Shown here in pieces: positions 58,473 to 64,000 of a DNA stretch of 64,000 bases. Below the pieces are notes generated by a model that was not told the origin of the DNA, ran no database searches, and was given only the letters and a program-made list of their open reading frames with translations. The position numbers were made by a program, and so were the translations under genes. This DNA comes from Borrelia coriaceae (GTDB lineage Bacteria > Spirochaetota > Spirochaetia > Borreliales > Borreliaceae), in assembly GCF_023035295.1 (NCBI RefSeq), contig NZ_CP075076.1, forward strand, positions 62,001 to 126,000. Direction: 5' to 3'. The first letter of the stretch is position 1. Each line of letters begins with the position of its first letter.

Positions 58473-59072
58473 TTACATAGTGGAAATTACGTTTTCTCTA
58501 ATAAGAATATCATAAAACAAACCAATTGGTAAGCCTATTATGTTTGAATAACTACCATTAATATATTCAATCAAAATATCTGCAACACCATTCTTAAGAC
58601 TTATACCCCCAGCTTTATCTTTCCAATGCCCAAGTTCAATATAATGATAAACAATATTTGGTGTTAGTTCCCTAAATTTAATAAACGAAACCTCACAGGC
58701 CTTAATTATTTTTTCTTTTTTGGGAATAAATATACAAAAACTAGTCTCAACCTCTACAAGCTTATTACTATACCCCATTATCTTACCAAAAGCTTCCGTT
58801 TCATCACTTATTTTACCAACATACACCGAATCATTCTTTAAAAGAGTATCAACAGTAATTAAACATTTATCCTTACCATATTTCTCAATAGCATTAGTAA
58901 GCTTAAGCGTAGCTATTTTCTTTGTAATACCAGCCTCACCTGATTTCATTAACAAATCTTCATCAACATCAACACTAAAAGAAAGAAAATTAATTTTTAA
59001 AGCCTCCAAAAACTCAGCCCTAGCAAGAGAACCTGATACAAGTGCAATTTCAAAATTTTCCTTATAAATCAT
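58473..59072 (-). CDS. maf: Maf-family nucleotide pyrophosphatase
   Basis: A 199-residue house-cleaning enzyme that hydrolyses odd or excess (d)NTPs such as dTTP/UTP. The Maf N-terminal motif SGSLARAEFLEAL (14-26) is like the SxSxRRxxLL consensus with one Arg replaced by Ala; ITVDTLL (Asp) and GHWKDKAGGISLKNG match the later motifs (family YxxKAGxYxIQ). It overlaps the small membrane-protein gene upstream by 11 bp. Confidence 0.82.
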   Translation of the reverse strand: MIYKENFEIALVSGSLARAEFLEALKINFLSFSVDVDEDLLMKSGEAGITKKIATLKLTNAIEKYGKDKCLITVDTLLKNDSVYVGKISDETEAFGKIMGYSNKLVEVETSFCIFIPKKEKIIKACEVSFIKFRELTPNIVYHYIELGHWKDKAGGISLKNGVADILIEYINGSYSNIIGLPIGLFYDILIRENVISTM

Positions 59073-59340
59073 TCTTACGCCTCTCAGAAAATTTTAATAA
59101 AGATATCAGAACTATTGAACCAATAATTGGGAACAAATAAAATAAAAGATCTATCTGTCTATCATAATAATCGGAATAAAAAAGAGGTATAAAAAATAAA
59201 AATAAAACACTCCCTAAAAAACTAATCAAATAAACCAGTAAAAAACCAAAGTTCAATATACCAAACAAAACAACAAAAAAACTTACAACAAAGGAGACAA
59301 TAATATTAGTTAAAATTAAATGGAAAAAAAATGTTATCAT
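59062..59340 (-). CDS. Small three-helix membrane protein, unknown
   Basis: 92 residues, mostly hydrophobic: helices at about 3-25, 29-52 and 62-82, with a charged tail SERRKNDL. No motif recognised. Overlap with maf and the 13-bp gap to the lipoprotein gene put it in one transcript with rpsA upstream. Confidence 0.62.
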   Translation of the reverse strand: MITFFFHLILTNIIVSFVVSFFVVLFGILNFGFLLVYLISFLGSVLFLFFIPLFYSDYYDRQIDLLFYLFPIIGSIVLISLLKFSERRKNDL

Positions 59341-59353
59341 ACCTCTCCCTTAA

Positions 59354-60118
59354 CTAATTCGATAACTCAAAACGCTGTAAGTTTCCTATATTAACAATAA
59401 CACTATACAAATCATCTTCAATAGCATTACCTACTGCCATAACAAAAATTACTAAATTATATTTAGGAGAAACATCTGTTGTAAAAAAGCTATTGTTAAT
59501 ATGCTTCAGATCAAATGGTCTCTTCTCACTATCTGTAACTCTAGCTTTTCTCAAAGCTTCAGAAAATTCCCTATACAAACCATCAAAAACATAAGATCTA
59601 TACACATTAAAACTTTTAAGAAGAGGTGATGATGAATTATTTCCCTTTCTTATATTAATAAAAACCTTACCAGGAATACTCTTCCTCAAATTTTCAAAAT
59701 TAAGTTCAAAATATAAAGGAAATTTTCCTTGAATCCAATTTTTTTCCAATTTCAAAGTGGGCTTCCCTGAAAAACGATTACTATCTAAATTAATTTTATA
59801 AAATCCTCTTCTACTAAACTCATTAACATTATTAAAAACACCCCTTAAAGCATTAAAATCTCTCTCAACACTCTTTGTAAAACCACCAGAATGATAATGT
59901 GCACCCTCTGGATAAAATTTATAATATATATCAAAACCTCTAACTTTAGAATTATTGTGCTTATTAAAATACCAATCAGGTAACAAAAAAGCAAGAGTAT
60001 CCCTAGACGCTCTTTTATCAACTGGCACAGGAGAGTCTACTATAATAATATCTTCAATACCACAACCAAATATTAATAAAACAATAATCAAAAATATATT
60101 GTCATAAAATCTTTTCAT
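59354..60118 (-). CDS. Predicted lipoprotein of unknown function
   Basis: A 254-residue secreted protein. With ATG60118 it has a lipoprotein signal MKRFYDNIFLIIVLLIFGC (Cys19). The longer GTG start at 60142 would put extra hydrophobic residues before it and is less likely. The mature part is mixed alpha/beta, with DTLAFLLPDWYFNKHNN, FDIYYKFYPEGAHYHSGGF and a C-terminal VIVNIGNLQRFELSN. No enzyme motif seen. No strong ribosome site; it may be translated by coupling to the TPR gene 20 bp upstream. Confidence 0.66.
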   Translation of the reverse strand: MKRFYDNIFLIIVLLIFGCGIEDIIIVDSPVPVDKRASRDTLAFLLPDWYFNKHNNSKVRGFDIYYKFYPEGAHYHSGGFTKSVERDFNALRGVFNNVNEFSRRGFYKINLDSNRFSGKPTLKLEKNWIQGKFPLYFELNFENLRKSIPGKVFINIRKGNNSSSPLLKSFNVYRSYVFDGLYREFSEALRKARVTDSEKRPFDLKHINNSFFTTDVSPKYNLVIFVMAVGNAIEDDLYSVIVNIGNLQRFELSN

Positions 60119-60138
60119 ACCAAAACAAAAAAACCAAA

Positions 60139-60741
60139 TCACTTAAGCTGCAAAAGCTTATTCTTGGCAACATTAACATATAAGTTATTTTCATAAGGAA
60201 AATTCACAATTTCTGAGTATATATCAATAGCCAATTTTTTATCTCGTGACTCAACTAATACTGCCTTACTAAGCAAGGCCCTAATTTTAATAAAATCTAA
60301 TTTAGTTTGTTTAAGCAAATTGTCATATATTAATAAAGCATCCTCCACCTGCCCCATTTTCTCATAAACCACAGCTTTATTCAGATAAGCAAGTTCCCTT
60401 TCAATCCATTTTGAATCAATCACAATATCTAAATCCTCAAGAGCTTCCTTGTATAAACCTTTACTCTGAAAATAAGTAGATCTTGCAAGATAAAACCGTG
60501 GAAGAAATTCATAAGCAACATCATCTCTCTTCTTGACAAACTCTTCTATTTTAAGCTCTAATTGATGTTTTTCTTCAACATTTTGTGCTCTTAAATAGAG
60601 ACTTAAATCCCTCTCAAAATTTTCTACTACTTCCCCCCCTTCTTTAACATAATCTACATCCATAGAACCATAACAATAAATGACAATTCCCACAAAAACG
60701 ATAATTGCAAGAATACCCACAAAAAATTTATTTTTAAACAT
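60139..60741 (-). CDS. Membrane-anchored TPR protein
   Basis: 200 residues: one N-terminal membrane helix (about 7-26) and three to four TPR-like units outside it (YLARSTYFQSKGLYKEALEDLDIVI, YLNKAVVYEKMGQVEDALLIYDNLL). The layout resembles YfgM/BamD-type accessory proteins with one helix and TPRs, but no specific family is clear. It overlaps rpsA by 8 bp. Confidence 0.7.
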   Translation of the reverse strand: MFKNKFFVGILAIIVFVGIVIYCYGSMDVDYVKEGGEVVENFERDLSLYLRAQNVEEKHQLELKIEEFVKKRDDVAYEFLPRFYLARSTYFQSKGLYKEALEDLDIVIDSKWIERELAYLNKAVVYEKMGQVEDALLIYDNLLKQTKLDFIKIRALLSKAVLVESRDKKLAIDIYSEIVNFPYENNLYVNVAKNKLLQLK

Positions 60742-62395
60742 CGGAATTCCTCTTTAACAGACTTGCAAACGGCTTATAAGATTCTTCATCATCTTCTTTA
60801 AACAAATAAGAAGAAATCTCTTCGCTTGATTTTTGATCCTTATATGCCCTGTAAGAAAGCAAAACCAACTTATTTTTAAAGTCAATATTGGTAATTATAA
60901 CCTTAAGCTTGTCTCCAACGTTCAAATTCTCAAAAGTTTCCAAACTGGACTCTTTTGTATCTCCAAGTTGAATTTTACTAATAAATCCCATTATCCTACC
61001 ATAAACTCTCACCTGAAGTCCTTTTGATTTTTTCTCTACAATTTCAACTTCAAGAGTATCACCTTTTTTATAACTCTTAGAAAAATCATCCCAAGGATTT
61101 TCTTCTAACTGTTTAATTCCTAACCTAATATTTTGCCTCTTTGCATCAAACTCAATCACTTTCCCACTAATTGAACTTCCTAATTCAAAGTATTCCTCAG
61201 GATTAACTTCATCAACCCAAGAAATATCAAATTTACTAATATATGCATCTATGCCTTCTTCAATGCTCACAAAAGCACCAGTTCTTGTAATATTTTTAAC
61301 AACACCTTGCACAACCGTACCTACAGAACATCTTTGAGCCAAATTGGTCCATGGATTCCCATTAACTTGCTTAATACCTAAAGATATTTTTTGACTTTCT
61401 TTGTCTATCTCCAAAATCTTAACTTCTACGATTTGACCAACCTTAACTAATTCTTGAGGACTTTTTATAACCCTTACCCAAGAAAAATTACTTATATGAA
61501 GAAACCCTGATATCTCACTATCAAGCTCAACCACAGCACCAAAGGGTAATATTTTAACAATTTTGCCCTTTACAATACTGTCAACTTTATACCTCGACTC
61601 AACAGAATCCCAAGGATTTGCCTTTAAAGCTTTAAGAGATAACTCCATTTTTACCGCATCTACATTTAACTTTATGACTTTCAATCTTAACTTATCACCA
61701 ACACGAATAAAATCTTCAATACTCTCAACACGATTAAATGCAATATTCCTTTTATGCAATATACCTACAACAAGATTTTTAATCTTTATAATAGCACTAT
61801 AATCTGTAATTCTCTCAACAACACCATCAACTATATCTCCCTCGCTATAAGAACTAACAAGTTCTTTTTTCTTTAAAAACTCTCTCTCACGCTCTAAAGT
61901 TTTTCTATCAAGAATAAGTCTAAGACCATCGGTTTTATCTGCCTGAACAATATAAAACTCAACTATTGAGCCTCTTTTCAATTTCTCATCCCTAAATTTA
62001 GAGCTCAAATAAAACGGCATGAACCCGGTAACATTTTCATTAATTTGGACTTTATAGCCACTTGAAAGTTCAACTAAAACCTTGCCTTTAAGCACCTTTT
62101 TATTTGCAATATATTCATCAATTTTATCTTGCAGATTAAGAGAATCAAGCTTTGCAACACTAAGAACTAATCCCAATTCTCCGCCTACTTTTGTAACTAT
62201 TGCATCAATTTTATCTCCAATATTTGGAATGGTTTCAAATTCATCGCCTTTAATAAAACCTTCAGATTTATAACCAATATCTACAAGCACATAATCTTTC
62301 ATGATATTTACAACAACACCAGAAACACTACTACCAAGCTCTACTTTTTCAAGAACCTTTAGATAATTTTCTTGCAAATCTTCTTGATTTTCCAT
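60734..62395 (-). CDS. rpsA: 30S ribosomal protein S1 (RpsA homologue)
   Basis: 553 residues made of six S1 (OB-fold) repeats starting at about 20, 98, 188, 272, 358 and 445; typical units read VEVKILEIDKESQKISLGIKQVNGNPW and GSSISGKVIEFDAKRQNIRLGIKQLEENPW. S1 holds mRNA on the 30S subunit for initiation. ATG62395 follows AGAGG; GTG62401 is the longer alternative. It is 13 bp after cmk, the classic cmk-rpsA pair. Confidence 0.93.
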   Translation of the reverse strand: MENQEDLQENYLKVLEKVELGSSVSGVVVNIMKDYVLVDIGYKSEGFIKGDEFETIPNIGDKIDAIVTKVGGELGLVLSVAKLDSLNLQDKIDEYIANKKVLKGKVLVELSSGYKVQINENVTGFMPFYLSSKFRDEKLKRGSIVEFYIVQADKTDGLRLILDRKTLEREREFLKKKELVSSYSEGDIVDGVVERITDYSAIIKIKNLVVGILHKRNIAFNRVESIEDFIRVGDKLRLKVIKLNVDAVKMELSLKALKANPWDSVESRYKVDSIVKGKIVKILPFGAVVELDSEISGFLHISNFSWVRVIKSPQELVKVGQIVEVKILEIDKESQKISLGIKQVNGNPWTNLAQRCSVGTVVQGVVKNITRTGAFVSIEEGIDAYISKFDISWVDEVNPEEYFELGSSISGKVIEFDAKRQNIRLGIKQLEENPWDDFSKSYKKGDTLEVEIVEKKSKGLQVRVYGRIMGFISKIQLGDTKESSLETFENLNVGDKLKVIITNIDFKNKLVLLSYRAYKDQKSSEEISSYLFKEDDEESYKPFASLLKRNSDV

Positions 62396-62408
62396 CCTCA
62401 CCTCTCTA

Positions 62409-63065
62409 TCACTTTTTTTTCAAATTAAACGTCTTTATGATAATATCACATACATTATCTAAGCATTTATAACTTGTATCAATATAAAACACTTCCTTAA
62501 CCAATTTCAATTTACCATACTCTCTATTTTGATCAATCTCATCTCGTCTCTCTAGTGCTTGCTCTAACTCATTTAAAGTTATACCCTTACTTCTTTGAGT
62601 ATATCGTCTTAAAGCACGCACTTTAACAGAAGCATCAAGATATATCTTAACTTTAGCTTCCGGAAATACTACAGTAGTAATATCTCTACCCTCTATTATA
62701 TAATTATCATCCTTTAATTTAACTATTTCTCTTAATTTTTTATTAACAATATTCCTAATACCCATATAAGAAGAATAAAGAGAAACTTGAAAATCTATTT
62801 TTTCATTAAAAATATAACTTATAACATTTGTACCATTAAGCAAAAAATCAACACCATTAAATTTAATATCATTTTGTGATACAAGTTCCAAAACCTTGCT
62901 CTCACTAAGTAAATCATATTCATTTAAAGTAAATCTTTGAGCAATTAAGGTTATTATTCTATAAAAATAACCAGAACTAATAACCTTAAAACCTAATCGA
63001 ATCCCTAACGATTTTGCAACCGAGCTTTTTCCCGAAGCTGAAGGACCGTCAATCGCTATTATCAC
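62409..63065 (-). CDS. cmk: Cytidylate kinase
   Basis: Phosphorylates CMP/dCMP. 218 residues: P-loop DGPSASGKSS (6-15), GYFYRIITLIA (family TGAMYR, here SSGYFYR), EGRDITTVVFPEAKVKIYLDAS (family GRDIGTVVFPxAxLKIFLxAS) and RRDEIDQNREY (family RDxxDxxR). GTG start at 63065 shares a base with the rluB TAG. Confidence 0.93.
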   Translation of the reverse strand: MIIAIDGPSASGKSSVAKSLGIRLGFKVISSGYFYRIITLIAQRFTLNEYDLLSESKVLELVSQNDIKFNGVDFLLNGTNVISYIFNEKIDFQVSLYSSYMGIRNIVNKKLREIVKLKDDNYIIEGRDITTVVFPEAKVKIYLDASVKVRALRRYTQRSKGITLNELEQALERRDEIDQNREYGKLKLVKEVFYIDTSYKCLDNVCDIIIKTFNLKKK

Positions 63066-63808
63066 TAATATGCCCCCAAAAGCCGTGTCTTGAATCTATT
63101 AATTTTAGATAGAGACAAAACTTTAATTTGTCCTTCTTTTAAATTATCTAATTTAATATTACCTATTCTAATTCTATGAACTTTTTTTAAAAAAATATTT
63201 TTACTTAAAAAAACTTTTCGAATCTCCCTATTTTTACCTTCCGTTAAAACTAACTTAACAGAATGATTACCAAGCATGACGTAAGATTTTAACTTAAAAA
63301 GCTCCCTTTCTATTTCTATTCCATGTTTAAAATTAATAAGCAAATCTTCATTAAAAGCCTTTTTTGATTCAACAATATATTCCTTCTCAACCTCACTTTT
63401 TGGATGAACAATACTATTTGCAAACTGACCATCATTAGTAAAAAGTAAAAGTCCAGAGGTTTTAAAATCAAGTCTACCAATTGAAAACAAACGTTCTTTA
63501 AACAAAGGCTGTACCAAAGATATTGCCAACTTCCTCCCTTCTGGATCAAAATTGGAACACAAATAATTCTTAGGTTTATGAAGAGCTACATAAATTTTAC
63601 TTTCAACTTTAAAGTCCCTAAAAACAAATATCTGCCCTCTACACTCTACTCTATCACCTAAAGACACTTTATCTCCAAGCTTTGCAAGACTACCATTTAT
63701 TTTGACAAGATTTTTTCTTATAAGATTCTCACAAAACCTCCTAGATCCTATACCTTTTTCTGCCAAAAAAACATGAACCCTAAGACCCTTGCTGTTTAGA
63801 TTTGTCAA
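63065..63808 (-). CDS. rluB: 23S rRNA pseudouridine synthase RluB/RsuA family
   Basis: 247 residues: N-terminal S4 domain (about 9-58; LRVHVFLAEKGIGSRRFCENLIRKNLVKING) and a catalytic core with Asp114 in FSIGRLDFKTSGLLLFTNDG; the closing KLVLTEGKNREIRKVF is the family's RxxRRM-like motif in reduced form. Which uridine is modified (RluB or related RluE/RsuA site) cannot be told from sequence. Start TTG63808, after AAAGG; it overlaps the upstream scpA-like gene by 29 bp. Confidence 0.9.
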   Translation of the reverse strand: MTNLNSKGLRVHVFLAEKGIGSRRFCENLIRKNLVKINGSLAKLGDKVSLGDRVECRGQIFVFRDFKVESKIYVALHKPKNYLCSNFDPEGRKLAISLVQPLFKERLFSIGRLDFKTSGLLLFTNDGQFANSIVHPKSEVEKEYIVESKKAFNEDLLINFKHGIEIERELFKLKSYVMLGNHSVKLVLTEGKNREIRKVFLSKNIFLKKVHRIRIGNIKLDNLKEGQIKVLSLSKINRFKTRLLGAY

Positions 63809-64000
63809 TACCTTTCCCTTTTCTTAAAACCAACTTATTATTTATATAAACTAAATCTATAATATTTGACATTTTATATTCAAGAACAATTAAAAAATAA
63901 CAAAATCTCTCAAAAAAATAAAAATTATCATCAAAATTTAGTAAAAATTCAAAAAGAAAACTATCTTCCTTACTTAAAAGAGCAATAATTCTTTTTTGTT
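63780..64000 (-). CDS. 3' end of a probable segregation/condensation protein A gene
   Basis: The last 72 codons of a gene entering from the right edge. The read-through ends at TAG 63782-63780 inside rluB. The pattern ALLSKEDSFLFEFLL, FERFCYFLIVLEYKMSNIIDLVYINNKLVL resembles the ScpA C-terminal winged helix (FLALLELxKxGxVxxxQxxxFGDI). ScpA is the kleisin that bridges SMC heads, and scp genes often lie next to rluB. Only the C-terminus is visible, so the call is tentative. Confidence 0.55.
   Translation of the reverse strand, partial: QKRIIALLSKEDSFLFEFLLNFDDNFYFFERFCYFLIVLEYKMSNIIDLVYINNKLVLRKGKGIDKSKQQGS

Overview
The window is spirochaete chromosome DNA from the Borrelia/Borreliella group. 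The basis is extreme A+T richness, Borrelia-type protein sequences, and a gene order that, as far as I remember it, matches the stretch of the B. burgdorferi chromosome around BB0067 to BB0130: ldh-lepA, a V-type ATPase cluster, mutS2-rsgA-murI, htrA, the rpsF-ssb-rpsR-rplI-dnaB group and the rpsA to rpsB group. I cannot fix the species. I see no rRNA, tRNA, CRISPR array, transposase or prophage. Coding density is very high, with many overlapping or abutting genes and many TTG/GTG starts. Only one gap exceeds 300 bases (38838-39190).

Layout. 1-732 (-): start of an X-Pro aminopeptidase-like gene, running off the left edge. 848-15422 (+): HAD phosphatase, M29 aminopeptidase, a PAP2-like membrane protein, a three-gene membrane cluster containing degenerate Rnf homologues, prfB with a programmed +1 frameshift, a PEGA-repeat protein, ftsY, and a LolCDE-type ABC transporter. 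15454-17050 (-): two unknown genes. 17201-20509 (+): sufS, sufU and comM. 20533-36127 (-): ldh, lepA, an unknown secreted protein, the V-type ATPase genes (E, unknown, A, B, D, I, K in transcription order), a small unknown gene, mutS2, rsgA, murI. 36263-38244 (+): asnS and a secreted SPOR-like protein. 38247-45866 (-): a phosphoribosyltransferase, htrA, map, a TPR protein, nusB, a SurA-like chaperone and a thiolase. 46048-47403 (+): a probable outer-membrane barrel. 47462-52416 (-): dnaB, rplI, rpsR, ssb, rpsF and a PTS permease. 52647-53336 (+): hemolysin III family. 53378-64000 (-): rseP, cdsA, uppS, frr, tsf, rpsB, maf, small membrane and lipoprotein genes, a TPR protein, rpsA, cmk, rluB, and the 3' end of an scpA-like gene.

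How the genes fit together. Much of the window is translation and envelope building (rpsB-tsf-frr-uppS-cdsA-rseP; ftsY with LolCDE; htrA and the SurA-like chaperone for the periplasm). Energy metabolism is fermentative: lactate dehydrogenase, a sugar PTS permease, and a V-type ATPase whose proteolipid carries the residues expected for Na+ binding.

The most striking observation is at 4967-7836. It encodes an RnfC-RnfD fusion and an RnfA/E-like protein that keep the Rnf fold signatures but have lost every cysteine and flavin motif I can recognise. They sit next to a polytopic putative lipoprotein of unknown function and look like an Rnf-derived complex that no longer carries electrons. Other items worth attention are a perfect 39-bp inverted repeat that gives two divergent genes the same promoter and leader, a PTS permease whose IIB domain has no active-site cysteine, a lepA gene with an apparent ATT start, a two-state hairpin leader before rpsF, 10-bp phased repeats upstream of ldh, and several genes that look leaderless.
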